A stretch of DNA of 64,000 bases from Vreelandella zhanjiangensis DSM 21076 (GCF_000377665.1 NZ_KB898650.1:124001-188000), one strand, 5' to 3'. Positions 16,882-26,755 are shown, counted from the stretch's first letter. The notes: generated by a model from the sequence alone, not told the origin. Numbers and translations: made by a program.

Positions 16882-19203
16882 TTATTGCCTGCCTATCGCC
16901 CACCAGCTGGGTAACAGCGCCTGCACGCTGGTGTGGGCAAAACGATCATCCATTAATACCACAACCCCTTCATCAGAAGGGCTGCGGATTACCCGCCCGG
17001 CGGCCTGTACCACCTTGATCATCCCGGGAATACGGTAGGTGTAGTCATCACCTTTGCCAAACCGTGCCATCAGGCGCGCTTTAAGCGCTTCGTTGAAAGC
17101 ATTAAACGGCGGCAGCCCAAGCGTTGCGATAAACGCTCCAATCAGCCGGTCGCCGGGCAGGTCCACCCCTTCAGCAAAGGCGCCACCCAATACCGCAAAA
17201 CCGATGCCACGGCCGCCTGGCGTAAAACGCTGCAAGAATGCTTCGCGCTCGGCCTCGCGCATGCCCGGCGTTTGGGCAAACACGGGGACGTCAGGGTGCT
17301 GTTGGCAGAACCGCTTAAGCGCGGCTTCGAGGTAGGTAAAGCTACTGAAAAACGCCAGATAATGGCCCGGCGCCTGCTCATATTGCTGGGCCATTTCGGC
17401 TACCATTGGCGCAAGCGACGCCTCCCGGTCGCGAAAGCGGGTCGAAATATCCCGGCGAATGCGCACTTCAAGCTGGCGGGCTACAAAAGGTGAGCAAACC
17501 TCACGCCACACCGTGTTTATCGGCAGACCCAGCAGATCGCGGTAGTAGTGGGCCGGTGTCAAGGTGGCTGAGAACAGCACGGCGCTATGTGCGGCCTTGA
17601 AGCGCGGCGCTAAAAAGTCCGCCGGTATCAGATTACGCAGGCCGATTAGCGCCTTTCCTCGGCCTTTTAGTGTGAGATCACACAGCGAGTGATCGCCGAA
17701 ATTCTCCGCCAGGCGGCAAAACGCTAACGCCTCAAACAGTAGCTCCTGGAGTTCAAAAGAGGCATCTTCCGGATGCTCGCCCAAGTGGTTGGTGATCGAG
17801 GCGGCAGCGTTCTGAAGGGCGCCCACCAGCTTATCGGGCAGCGTCTCAAGCAGGTGATAGTCTGCCCGTCCCGTATCATCCGGCTTACTGTCAGCAACGT
17901 CTTTCACCACCGCCTGCCACTGCCGGCCAAGGCTTGCCAGTGAGCGGCCAAGGGCTTTCGGGGCGCTGCGTTTTACGCGGTTGAAGCGCTGCTGATCAAG
18001 CTCGGCGCTGTACATGCCGCGCGCCCGCTCCACCAGGTTATGCGCTTCATCCACTAGAAGCCCCACCCGCCAATCATCGGCCTGGGCCAGGCCATGGAGC
18101 AGCGCGTGACGATCAAACCAGTGGTTAACGTCGCCCACGATGACATCCGCCCAGCGGGCCAATTCCTGGCCCAGGTAATACGGGCAGACGCTGTGGGCAA
18201 GTGCCACCTTACGCAGCGCGTCGCGGTCCCACCAGCTTTCAGCTACGGCGGCCTGGCGCGCAGCGGGTAGCCGGTCATAAAAGCCCGCGGCCAGTGGGCA
18301 GGCCTCGCCATGGCAGGCGGTTCCCGGGTACTCGCAGGCTTTCTCCCGTGCGATCAGTTCAAGTACGCGGGGCGCCTTGCCGCATGGGTTGTCATCCGCT
18401 TCGGCCTGGAGGCGCAACTGCGCCAGGGCATCCAGCGCCAAACGCCGCCCCGGGGTTTTCATGGTCAGAAAGGCAATGCGGTCAAGGCGCTGGCGCGGCA
18501 TGGCGGTGAGCATGGGAAACAGCGTGGCCAGCGTCTTGCCGATCCCGGTAGGCGCCTGAGCCAGCAGGCAGCGACCGGTGCTGGCGGTCTTGTAAACATC
18601 TTCGGCCAACTCACGCTGGCCGGGACGAAACGTAGTATGGGGAAATTGCAGGTTGTTTAACGCTGCATCACGCGCCAGGCGGTGTTCGGATTCCTGCTCG
18701 GCCCAGGCAATAAAGCGCTCGCACTGGGTGGAAAAAAAAGCCTCAAGCTCATCTGCCCACGCTTTCTGGCTGATCAGGGTCTCTTTTTCGGTGGCGATAT
18801 CCAGATACACCAGCGTCAGCGTGATTTCATCAAGCGCGCGCGCTTTGCATAGCAGAGCGCCGTAGATCTTCACCTGCGCCCAGTGCAACGCGCGCTGGTT
18901 GTCGGCCATGCGCTCAAGGTTACCGCGGTAGGTTTTGACCTCTTCCAGACGGTTTTCGGCAGGCGCATACCCATCGGCGCGCCCGGTGACGGTCAAGCTT
19001 TTATAGGTACCGGAAAGCGGCATTTCGGCAATGTAGTCATCGCCTCGTCGGCTAGCGACCAGGGTATGCCCGGCAATACCTTCCTGGGCGCTGGGCGAAG
19101 GGGTAAAGCGGTGGTCCAGATCACCTTCCCGGGCGGTGAAGTCACACAGCGCACGGACGGCAATCCGGTACTCTGCGACGCTACTCATCGCGTACCTGGT
19201 CAT
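16882..19203 (-). CDS. XPD/DinG-type Fe-S helicase fused to a Cas4-like nuclease domain
   Basis: A 773-residue protein. Residues ~1-175 carry a PD-(D/E)XK nuclease pattern: TGRADG (D77), EEVKTYRG (E88, K90) and QVKIYG (Q110), as in Cas4/RecB-type nucleases. Walker A APTGIGKT lies near 217-224 and DEAH near 385-388. Between them cysteines C290, C297, C302 and C340 (CEYPGTACHGEAC, VCPYYLGQ) are spaced like the Fe-S cluster of XPD/DinG helicases. Start at 19203 overlaps the stop of the FAN1-like gene (ATGA); an ATG at 19188 is an alternative. Inferred role: nuclease-helicase in DNA repair, working with its neighbour. Confidence 0.83.
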   Translation of the reverse strand: MTRYAMSSVAEYRIAVRALCDFTAREGDLDHRFTPSPSAQEGIAGHTLVASRRGDDYIAEMPLSGTYKSLTVTGRADGYAPAENRLEEVKTYRGNLERMADNQRALHWAQVKIYGALLCKARALDEITLTLVYLDIATEKETLISQKAWADELEAFFSTQCERFIAWAEQESEHRLARDAALNNLQFPHTTFRPGQRELAEDVYKTASTGRCLLAQAPTGIGKTLATLFPMLTAMPRQRLDRIAFLTMKTPGRRLALDALAQLRLQAEADDNPCGKAPRVLELIAREKACEYPGTACHGEACPLAAGFYDRLPAARQAAVAESWWDRDALRKVALAHSVCPYYLGQELARWADVIVGDVNHWFDRHALLHGLAQADDWRVGLLVDEAHNLVERARGMYSAELDQQRFNRVKRSAPKALGRSLASLGRQWQAVVKDVADSKPDDTGRADYHLLETLPDKLVGALQNAAASITNHLGEHPEDASFELQELLFEALAFCRLAENFGDHSLCDLTLKGRGKALIGLRNLIPADFLAPRFKAAHSAVLFSATLTPAHYYRDLLGLPINTVWREVCSPFVARQLEVRIRRDISTRFRDREASLAPMVAEMAQQYEQAPGHYLAFFSSFTYLEAALKRFCQQHPDVPVFAQTPGMREAEREAFLQRFTPGGRGIGFAVLGGAFAEGVDLPGDRLIGAFIATLGLPPFNAFNEALKARLMARFGKGDDYTYRIPGMIKVVQAAGRVIRSPSDEGVVVLMDDRFAHTSVQALLPSWWAIGRQ

Positions 19204-20891
19204 AACGCCGTTGGCGAGCCTGCCAGCCACTGCACGTAACACACCGCGACCGGAATATTATGCTGATGAAAAAACGCCAGCCAGCGGCGCTGGTTATCCT
19301 GAAGCCGGTCACCGGGGCCTTTTACCTCGATAAGCCGATAGCGGGGTTCGTTGGGTGGCGCATTGGGAAAAAACTGAACCAGGTCCGGCAAGCCCGCGCG
19401 GTTGGCTTTCAGATCCTTTAAAAAGCGTTCAAAACAGGCGCGTAGATGCGCCGCCGGTAAGCACTCAAGGGCCAGCGCCAGCAGTGTTTCATCAAGCAGC
19501 GGCCAGTGCACGAAAGGCGATGCCAAGCCGTACTTGGCCTGCCATGTGTCGCGAATCACCTGCTGATAGTGTCCGCTCTCCAGGTGCGCCAGACACTCGT
19601 CGAAAAGCTCACGCCGGCGGGTGACGAAGTCGTCGCGGTAAAGATCCGCCGGGCCGTTGTGAAACGGGTGAAAGAACGCGCCGGGCAGCGGGGCAAAGAT
19701 CGCTGGCCAGCAGAGCAACCCGAAAAGCCCGGTCAGCAGCGTGTTTTCACTGTAGTAAACAGGGGCGTCAGGCGTCGCGAAATGCAACGCAACGCCGCGC
19801 TCTACCGGCTGCGGGCCGGGTAGCACGAGATCCCAGCGTATACAGGCGGGTTCAGCCGCGGCGGGTTCAATAGTCATTTTCAGCTTGCGGCGCAGGCGCG
19901 GAACCAGCCGGGCGAGTGCCTGGGCTTCAGTTTCGTTAGGCGCATTGCCGTGGGCACTCATCGCCAGCTCGAACGCCTCGTGATAGCGTCCCAGGCGCTC
20001 CAGCACACGCAGCTGGCGAACGCGCGCCTCGCTGCTGGCCGCCTCGGCGTAGCAGGCAAGTGCCTGCTCTGCCTGGCCGCTTCGCTCAGCTTCGCGGCCC
20101 AGGTTCAGTAAAAGTCGAGCCCGCCGGGTGGCAAGCCAGGCGTTGTTCGCTGCGGGCGGTACTTCCAGGCTTAACGATTCGACCGCCTCGCCTTCCTCAA
20201 GCCGTGTTCGCAGGTGATGCAGGACGAGATAGGCATCTACTTCGTCACGCCGGTGAAAGGCGCGTGACGCGTGGGTAAAGGCCACCTTTTCAAAGCACTG
20301 CAAGCCAAGCTCGGTCAGTACAAACTCGGCCCAATCCTGGCGCAGGTTGCCAAAGAACATCAGCCGTAGCCGGTCGCACACCGCCATGATCTCAAGACGC
20401 ACGATCGCGTCAGGCGCCGCCGGCCACCACGTGGCAAGCGGCTTCACCTCGGCAAGTTGGGCACTCAAGGAAGTCTTGATCACTGCCTTGCCAGCTGAGG
20501 CGCCAAGCCCGGCGGCGCGGATAGGCCCTGCCAGCGCCTGGCGCAACTCGGCAAGGCGTAACTGCGTGAATAGCTCTTCCCCACTGAGTGCCGGGGCGTC
20601 AGTTACCCAGCCAAGCGCTACCAGCGGGGCAAGTGCCGTAGCGGTATCGCCTATTTCGGCGTAGTTGAGCTTGGATACTCGAAATAGCTCGCCCTTGCGC
20701 ATCACCATGCGCACAAGCAGCGCTTGCGAGGCACGGGGTAGTGTCGCAAAGCGGTTCAGAAAGGTAAGTTCATCCGGCGCCAGCAGATCAGTATGGCGTT
20801 CGCCCACCCAGGCCAATACGAAGCGAAAATTGGTCAGGTAGTAGAAGGGATCATCAAGCGAGGCGGTAACAACGGCGGGAGCACTGTTCAT
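19200..20891 (-). CDS. FAN1-like VRR-NUC domain nuclease
   Basis: A 563-residue protein with helical, TPR-like middle (about 240-340, repeated A/L-rich helices) and a C-terminal VRR-NUC domain whose catalytic stretch is LIEVKGPGDRLQDNQRRWL (E522, K524, Q531 region). FAN1 nucleases remove DNA interstrand crosslinks; bacterial homologues exist in Pseudomonas. The gene overlaps the downstream helicase by four bases, a strong sign they act together. ATG at 20891; no LexA-like site was seen in the 50 bases upstream. Confidence 0.85.
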   Translation of the reverse strand: MNSAPAVVTASLDDPFYYLTNFRFVLAWVGERHTDLLAPDELTFLNRFATLPRASQALLVRMVMRKGELFRVSKLNYAEIGDTATALAPLVALGWVTDAPALSGEELFTQLRLAELRQALAGPIRAAGLGASAGKAVIKTSLSAQLAEVKPLATWWPAAPDAIVRLEIMAVCDRLRLMFFGNLRQDWAEFVLTELGLQCFEKVAFTHASRAFHRRDEVDAYLVLHHLRTRLEEGEAVESLSLEVPPAANNAWLATRRARLLLNLGREAERSGQAEQALACYAEAASSEARVRQLRVLERLGRYHEAFELAMSAHGNAPNETEAQALARLVPRLRRKLKMTIEPAAAEPACIRWDLVLPGPQPVERGVALHFATPDAPVYYSENTLLTGLFGLLCWPAIFAPLPGAFFHPFHNGPADLYRDDFVTRRRELFDECLAHLESGHYQQVIRDTWQAKYGLASPFVHWPLLDETLLALALECLPAAHLRACFERFLKDLKANRAGLPDLVQFFPNAPPNEPRYRLIEVKGPGDRLQDNQRRWLAFFHQHNIPVAVCYVQWLAGSPTAL

Positions 20892-20942
20892 CCATCCATT
20901 GTATCAGCGTATAACCACACGCCACCAGCTTTCCAGCGGTGG

Positions 20943-21317
20943 CTAGCCCACGCGGTGCTGCATCAATACTTCAAGTGCTTGATCCGCCTGCTTTTGCGAA
21001 GCGTCTACCGGTTCCGCCGATGTAGTCGTGCGGCTTCTGGCGCTGGCTTTCGGCCCACCACCTACCAACACGTACCATTCGGCCTCGGTCAGGTAGCGCT
21101 GACACCAGCGGCCCAGGCCATCGGCCACCACTTCCCGGCTTTGCTCGCCACCGCGAAAGCCGTGGGCCAGGTAAAGCAGGTCCTGGCGAGCGGTGCGCGC
21201 ACGCGCATTGCCGCCGTGCACCTTGGAAAGCGGGCAGCGCCGGTCGTAGGCCGCGTTGGTCAAGGCGTAAAGCCAACGCTCCAATTCATGTGCCTGAATA
21301 CCGCCGTAAACTGCCAC
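20943..21317 (-). CDS. Hypothetical 124-aa protein
   Basis: Family not recognised. The predicted soluble protein is rich in arginine and alanine, contains DRRCPLSKVHGG and a central LLYLAHGFRGGE, and ends in a charged tail. The start is a GTG at 21317 with GGGAG eight bases upstream, which argues that it is real; it is on the same strand as, and 51 bases upstream of, the FAN1-like gene, and 56 bases after the HDAC-like gene. A link to the repair pair is only positional. Confidence 0.55.
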   Translation of the reverse strand: MAVYGGIQAHELERWLYALTNAAYDRRCPLSKVHGGNARARTARQDLLYLAHGFRGGEQSREVVADGLGRWCQRYLTEAEWYVLVGGGPKASARSRTTTSAEPVDASQKQADQALEVLMQHRVG

Positions 21318-21373
21318 GCCTGCGCTCCCTGCCCGTTAATGGGGCATTAGCCTGCCCGAATTAACGGCGGCTG

Positions 21374-22417
21374 TCACCATTCTCGCGAGCTTTCCCGCGT
21401 AAACCCCTGCAACACATTGACTACGTTGACACCTATTTCATCAACCGCATAGCCCCCTTCCATTAAAAAGATCGTGGGCAGGCCAGCTTCTGCCAAACGT
21501 TGGCCCAGGGCAATAAAGTCTTCGCTCTTGAAAGTGAACGCGCTGATCGGGTCACCTTCAAAAATATCCACGCCTAGCGAGACAATCAAAAGCTCACACT
21601 CATGCGTTTTAATGGCCGCTAGCGCCTGCTCCAAACGCTGCATCCACTCGGCTACGCTGGTGCCCGGCGCCATGGGATAGTTAAGATTGAAGCCCTCCCC
21701 CTCGCCTGCCCCCGTTTCGTCGGCGTAGCCCAGGTAGTAGGGAAAGGTTACGTCAGGGTCGCCGTGCAGTGAGGCAAACAGCACATCGTTGCGTGAGTAG
21801 AAAATTTGCTGCGTACCGTTACCGTGATGAAAATCCACATCCAGCACTGCCACGCGGCGCTTGCCGGCATTCAGCGCGTGCTGGGCCGCTACGGCCGCAT
21901 TATTAAAAAAGCAGTAACCGCCAAACTGATCAAAAGCGGCGTGATGCCCTGGCGGCCGACACAGCGCAAAGCTGGGCTCCTGGGTTTCAAGCGTATGCGA
22001 TATGGCGCCTAACGCGGCATCCTTGCTTCCCATGGCAGCATCAAAAGTGCCTTCAGAAATCGAGGTTTCCGCCGCCAGGGCATAATAGCCCAGCTGTCCG
22101 CTAATCGAGCGGGGAATGTGATCGCCGCGCATGGACCGGGCAGGCCAGATATTGGGTATCGCTTCCCCCTGATGACCGGCAGCCTGCCACGCTTGCCAGC
22201 AGGTTTCCAGAAAGCTTACGTAGCCCGCATCGTGAACGGCGCGTACCGGCTCAAGGCCATAGGCATCGGGGTTACGCACTTCAAAGCCAGCCTGACGAAT
22301 ATGCTTAAGCACCAGATCAATACGCTCGGGGCATTCGAAGGGGCTGACAAGCGCCCCGTCATGAAGCTCCGTACGCGCCTGGCGCAAACGACTATCTTCA
22401 GAGAAAAACGTAAGCAT
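21374..22417 (-). CDS. Histone deacetylase-family amidohydrolase (class II HDAC-like)
   Basis: A 347-residue zinc amidohydrolase. RPPGHHA supplies the catalytic H158-H159 pair; VLDVDFHHGNGTQQIFY holds zinc ligands D195 and H197; GVDIFEGDP carries the third ligand aspartate; and EGGYAVDEIG is the C-terminal glycine-rich motif. Bacterial relatives deacetylate polyamines, acetoin-type substrates or lysine side chains, so the exact substrate is open. Length fits the family. Confidence 0.9.
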   Translation of the reverse strand: MLTFFSEDSRLRQARTELHDGALVSPFECPERIDLVLKHIRQAGFEVRNPDAYGLEPVRAVHDAGYVSFLETCWQAWQAAGHQGEAIPNIWPARSMRGDHIPRSISGQLGYYALAAETSISEGTFDAAMGSKDAALGAISHTLETQEPSFALCRPPGHHAAFDQFGGYCFFNNAAVAAQHALNAGKRRVAVLDVDFHHGNGTQQIFYSRNDVLFASLHGDPDVTFPYYLGYADETGAGEGEGFNLNYPMAPGTSVAEWMQRLEQALAAIKTHECELLIVSLGVDIFEGDPISAFTFKSEDFIALGQRLAEAGLPTIFLMEGGYAVDEIGVNVVNVLQGFTRESSREW

Positions 22418-22492
22418 GCTGGCTCCTGAATCAGTGGTGACGAACCGTCTAAAGGCGGGCTGGAATCGCTCAAAGCCGCCTCTGGGTTTATG

Positions 22493-22774
22493 TTAATCCA
22501 CTTCTAGCGGATGCGGCCAACACATTGCCCAGCGGCGTTTTTGAATGGGGGTCTGCTGCTTCAACCGATACTCCGCCCGGCTGGCCGCCGCTCTATCTTC
22601 AAACGGCTGGGCGCCAAGCAATGCCGTTGGTGGATTAGCGCGGGTATAACGTGCTCCTTTGCCCGTGCAGTGGGCCTGGTAGCGCTTGGCAATATTATTG
22701 GTGATGCCCACATAAGTACCCCGCTGGCACTCCAATAAATAGACGTACCAGGGGCTCGTTGAGGATAACGACAT
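22493..22774 (-). CDS. GIY-YIG nuclease-superfamily protein (YhbQ-like)
   Basis: A 93-residue single-domain protein. WYVYLLECQRGTYVGITNNIAKRYQAH contains the two beta strands of the motif (YVY and YVG in place of GIY and YIG) and the conserved arginine; ARYTRANPP and an EYRLKQ glutamate follow, as in YhbQ/UPF0213 proteins. AAGGAG lies seven bases upstream of the ATG. It begins 9 bases after the stop of the large GGDEF/EAL gene and may be cotranscribed. Family members are thought to act on DNA, but their cellular role is poorly known. Confidence 0.88.
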   Translation of the reverse strand: MSLSSTSPWYVYLLECQRGTYVGITNNIAKRYQAHCTGKGARYTRANPPTALLGAQPFEDRAAASRAEYRLKQQTPIQKRRWAMCWPHPLEVD

Positions 22775-22783
22775 CCCTGCTCC

Positions 22784-25700
22784 TTAACGGGATAGATTGA
22801 TAATAAACGCTTCAAGCGCCTCTATTGGCATCGGCTTGGCCAATACGTAGCCCTGGAATATATCGCACTGATAGCTCAAAAGGCGCTGATACTGCTCTTC
22901 GGTTTCCACGCCTTCAGCCACCACTTTAAGCCCCAGGTGGTGCGCCATGGAGATAATCCCCTGCACAATCGCTGAATCATCTTCGCTATTGGTCAGCTCA
23001 TGAATGAAACTGCGGTCAATTTTCACCGTACTGATGGGCAGATGCTTAAGATAACTCAGGCTTGAATAGCCCGTTCCAAAGTCATCAATAGAAACCCCTA
23101 TGTGCATGCTACGCAGCGCATGCAGCGTATCGATCGCGCCTTCGGTGTTATCCATCAGGATGCCTTCGGTCAGCTCCAGGCTTAACTGTTCGGCAGGCAG
23201 GCCGGTGGTTAACAGGGTTTGACGCAGCGTGGCGAGAAAGCTTGAACGCTGAAACTGCAACGGCGAGAGGTTAACCGCGACGCGTATTTCACCCAACCCC
23301 TGCTTAGCCAATGACTGCATATCCAGGCAGGCGCGCTGGAGTACCCATTCGCTGATTGGAATAATCTGGCCAGTCGTTTCAGCCAAAGGAATAAAGCGAG
23401 CCGGAGAAATAAAGCCTTTTTCAGGGTGCTCCCAGCGCAGCAGCGCTTCAACGCCCTCAAGTTTGCCTTCCCGATCCAGCAACGGCTGATAGTGCAGTGA
23501 GAACTCTTCACGCTCAATGGCTTCTTGAAGATCGTTCCGCAATACCATGCGCTCGCTGACCGTATCGGTAAACGCGTGCATATACCATTCGTAAGCGTTA
23601 CGCCCCTGCTGTTTGGCCTTGTACATCGCCATATCAGCTTGCTGAATCAGCGTTTGCGGCTGGAGCGTATCCTCCTGGCTAATAGCAATACCGATACTCG
23701 CGGTCAGATAAAGCTCATGCGGCTCAATACGATAAGGACGCGCCAACATCGGCAACAGCCGCTCAACCAAGTCGACGACTTCAGATTCATAGTCGATCAA
23801 CGTTTGTAAAATAACGAACTCATCACCGCCCATTCGGGCAACGGTATCATCGGGTCCCACTGCGCTGGAAAGTCGCCGGGCAACCTCAACGAGTACCTGA
23901 TCGCCCACCGCATGCCCCAGGTTGTCGTTAATCGGTTTGAAGTCATCCAAATCCACAAACAGTACGGCCAGTCGCTTTTTATGTTGGCGCAGAAGCGAGA
24001 ACTGTTTAAACAACGTCTCTTCAAAAAGCATCCGGTTGGGCAGACGGGTCAAATCGTCGTGGGAGGCGTGATAGGCCAGCCGCGCTTCGTAGGCTTTATG
24101 TTTGGAAATATCATGCTGCACGCCGACAAAGTGCGTTACGCGACCATCCTGATCGCGCACCGGCGCAATATATAGATCGTTCCAGAATGGCGTGCCATCC
24201 TTACGGTAGTTGCATATCGTCACATTGACTTCACGGTGCTCTTCAATACAGCTATGAATATGCTGAATAACCTCAGGCTCGCTTCCCACCCCCTGAAGGA
24301 AACGGCAGTTCTTGCCGATGATTTCTTCCTGGCTATACCCCGTCATCACAGTAAACGCATTGTTGGCATAAATGATGGGCAAATCAGGCTGTTCGGCGTC
24401 GGCGATTAAAATGCCATTGACGCTGGCCTCCACGCTGCGTTCTAGCGTCCGCAGCCGAGACTCCTGTTCACGCGCGGCGGTCACTTCCTGGGCAATCGCG
24501 TGTACGCCTTTGACAGTATTATTCACCATCATGGGCAGGTGGATAATATCCAGTAAATGGAGATGGCCCGCGCGATCCTTGAGCGTCAATTCATAGCGGT
24601 TTATCCCGCCCTGCATGGCCGTTTCAATGTAGGCCTCAACCCGCACACTATCCTGCGCATCAATAAAGAAGGTGAACGGCTTACCCAGTATTTCCTCAAC
24701 CGAATAGCCGGTTAATGAGGCACAGGTAGCATTAGCCGTGACAAAACAGCCGTTCGCATCCAGGGTAAATACTGCATCAGGGTGATGGGTAAACAACGAG
24801 CGGTAACGCTGTTCGCTCTCCTCCAGAGAGCGCCGCACCTGGAAACGCTCAACGGCCAGCGCCATCAGGCCAGCGGCTTTATCGATTTGCGCCGTATCGG
24901 CACCGCTTGGCGTACTGGGTTGTGGATAATAAACCGCAATAGTGCCCGTTAGCTGGCCATCTCCACCGTACACGGGACTCGACCAGCAAGATGCCAGCCC
25001 CGCTTTTTTGGCAACGCCATGATAGCCACGCCAGCGCTCGTCCTCGGCAATATTGGCGCATATAACGGTTCTTCCCTGGTAGGCCGCGCTACCACATGCG
25101 CCGTTATTAGCGCTGATCAAAATGCGCTGTATCGCGCTGCGGTACGCCGCGGGCAGTCGGTCACCCGCGGCGAATTCCAGATGGGTGCCCGCCTCATTAA
25201 CCAGCATGACCGAACACATCGCCTGGGGCAGTTCGCGCTCAAGCATTCGGCATAGGCTTTCCAACGTTTCCTTTAGCGGCTGTTCCTGGGCGATCATGCG
25301 CTGAATTGCCTGTTGGTCTTCCAGCGACTGCCGCGTCTGGGCAAGCTCGCGGGCACGCGAAACGCTGACACTCACGACGCCAAGGCTGAATGCCAGCAAA
25401 CCGCTAAGCAGCAGACTGCCTAACGCCACCGCAAACGACAGCAGGTTTAGCTGATGCCAGTTGTACTGGCTCCCAGGATAGGCATAAAGCTCCATGTTTA
25501 TGCCGCCGGGCAAGCCGATATAACGAGATGCCAGCGCAAGCTCAGGCGTTTCCATGCGGTCGGCGGAGAAGCCTGCGGGGTGTAGTTTCATCAGTGATGT
25601 GGCATCACGATTGACCCTAACCTGGAAAGGTCCGACTTCCAGGCGCAGCTCGTTTTCCAGGAGGGTAGCAAGATCAAAGCTTGCAAACAGGTAATGGCCG

Positions 25701-26755
25701 TTGGCGACAATGGGAATAACAAACATGGCCTCATGGGGTCGGCTGGTGTCTGCCATTAATAGCCGTGGACGCTCCAGAGGAATCTGCATCCAGGCACGCG
25801 TATATTCCTCGTCCAGCTGCTGACGTAACCATTGCTCCATTTCAGCCGTTCGGCCTACTCCCCAGCTCCAGGTAAGCGCTTGCTGATCCACCAGCGCAAT
25901 GGCGCTAATACTCGGCGTATCACGCAGATAATTTTGCGCATCGCTTTCCAGCAGGTCCAAATCCCAGCGCGGCCCCATCGCATTTAAGCGTTCGGCCATA
26001 CGCTGCATCAGGCGCAAGCGATCCTGGGTTGCCCGCTCAATATTGAGCTGAACGTTATCCAATAGATAGGCAGCCTGCTGTTGCAGCGAGGCTTGTTGAT
26101 AGCTATTCAGCAGAAGCCAGATAAAACAACTTATCGTAACGCCCCACAGCGAGGCAGCGACAGTCACCCGCCCGGGGTTTAAGCGTTGCGCCTTGCCGCG
26201 TAAACCGGCAGCCAGCATGGCGGTGCCTAAAAAGCATGTAAACACCAGCGCCGTCATGGGCGAGGATGCAAACAGCGGAGAAGCATCGTTTAGCCCAAGC
26301 CATAATTTTCCCACCACAAACAGGCCAAGCCCCCATAGGCTCAGCCCACCAGCCACCCATAACCAGCGCCGCCAGGAGGTGGTAAGCCCCAGCCCAAAGC
26401 ACACCCCGACCAAGAGAAGAAAGATCGCTGACAAGCTGGTAATACGCGGCCCAGCGCTTAGCCATGAGTCGCCACTACCGCCTTCTAGACTGTTATGTAT
26501 TAAGGTATAAATGATGATTAACAGCAGTGCGAAAGCGCTGACGACCCGGGCTTTCGTCCAGCCTTGTAGCGACGCCAGTAGCGCAATGCCGACCAAAAGA
26601 GTGATCAACGCTCCGTCGGGCACCAACGTGGCAAAAAATGGTCGCGTAGGTATGCTGATGCCCACCACCACCCCAACCGCTCCCATACAAATCAGGGTTG
26701 CTGATATCATCAGCAAAAGGGTTTCCAGCGCTAAATGGCGTGTGTTAATCGGCAT
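22784..26755 (-). CDS. Membrane GAF-PAS-LOV-GGDEF-EAL c-di-GMP enzyme
   Basis: A 1323-residue protein. About eight hydrophobic segments within residues 10-215, a periplasmic sensory stretch ~220-435, another helix ~437-465, a GAF domain ~480-640, a PAS domain ~646-765, a second PAS ~773-885, GGDEF (intact at 976-980) and EAL (at 1103-1105, with DDFGTGYSS and EGVETEEQ, so the phosphodiesterase site is complete). The second PAS carries GKNCRFLQG with cysteine C817, preceded by a PIIYANNAF strand and followed by NYRKDGTPFWND and FVGVQHD: these are the flavin-contact residues of LOV photosensors. No RxxD inhibitory site precedes GGDEF. Predicted: light- and ligand-controlled c-di-GMP turnover. 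Confidence 0.92.
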   Translation of the reverse strand: MPINTRHLALETLLLMISATLICMGAVGVVVGISIPTRPFFATLVPDGALITLLVGIALLASLQGWTKARVVSAFALLLIIIYTLIHNSLEGGSGDSWLSAGPRITSLSAIFLLLVGVCFGLGLTTSWRRWLWVAGGLSLWGLGLFVVGKLWLGLNDASPLFASSPMTALVFTCFLGTAMLAAGLRGKAQRLNPGRVTVAASLWGVTISCFIWLLLNSYQQASLQQQAAYLLDNVQLNIERATQDRLRLMQRMAERLNAMGPRWDLDLLESDAQNYLRDTPSISAIALVDQQALTWSWGVGRTAEMEQWLRQQLDEEYTRAWMQIPLERPRLLMADTSRPHEAMFVIPIVANGHYLFASFDLATLLENELRLEVGPFQVRVNRDATSLMKLHPAGFSADRMETPELALASRYIGLPGGINMELYAYPGSQYNWHQLNLLSFAVALGSLLLSGLLAFSLGVVSVSVSRARELAQTRQSLEDQQAIQRMIAQEQPLKETLESLCRMLERELPQAMCSVMLVNEAGTHLEFAAGDRLPAAYRSAIQRILISANNGACGSAAYQGRTVICANIAEDERWRGYHGVAKKAGLASCWSSPVYGGDGQLTGTIAVYYPQPSTPSGADTAQIDKAAGLMALAVERFQVRRSLEESEQRYRSLFTHHPDAVFTLDANGCFVTANATCASLTGYSVEEILGKPFTFFIDAQDSVRVEAYIETAMQGGINRYELTLKDRAGHLHLLDIIHLPMMVNNTVKGVHAIAQEVTAAREQESRLRTLERSVEASVNGILIADAEQPDLPIIYANNAFTVMTGYSQEEIIGKNCRFLQGVGSEPEVIQHIHSCIEEHREVNVTICNYRKDGTPFWNDLYIAPVRDQDGRVTHFVGVQHDISKHKAYEARLAYHASHDDLTRLPNRMLFEETLFKQFSLLRQHKKRLAVLFVDLDDFKPINDNLGHAVGDQVLVEVARRLSSAVGPDDTVARMGGDEFVILQTLIDYESEVVDLVERLLPMLARPYRIEPHELYLTASIGIAISQEDTLQPQTLIQQADMAMYKAKQQGRNAYEWYMHAFTDTVSERMVLRNDLQEAIEREEFSLHYQPLLDREGKLEGVEALLRWEHPEKGFISPARFIPLAETTGQIIPISEWVLQRACLDMQSLAKQGLGEIRVAVNLSPLQFQRSSFLATLRQTLLTTGLPAEQLSLELTEGILMDNTEGAIDTLHALRSMHIGVSIDDFGTGYSSLSYLKHLPISTVKIDRSFIHELTNSEDDSAIVQGIISMAHHLGLKVVAEGVETEEQYQRLLSYQCDIFQGYVLAKPMPIEALEAFIINLSR

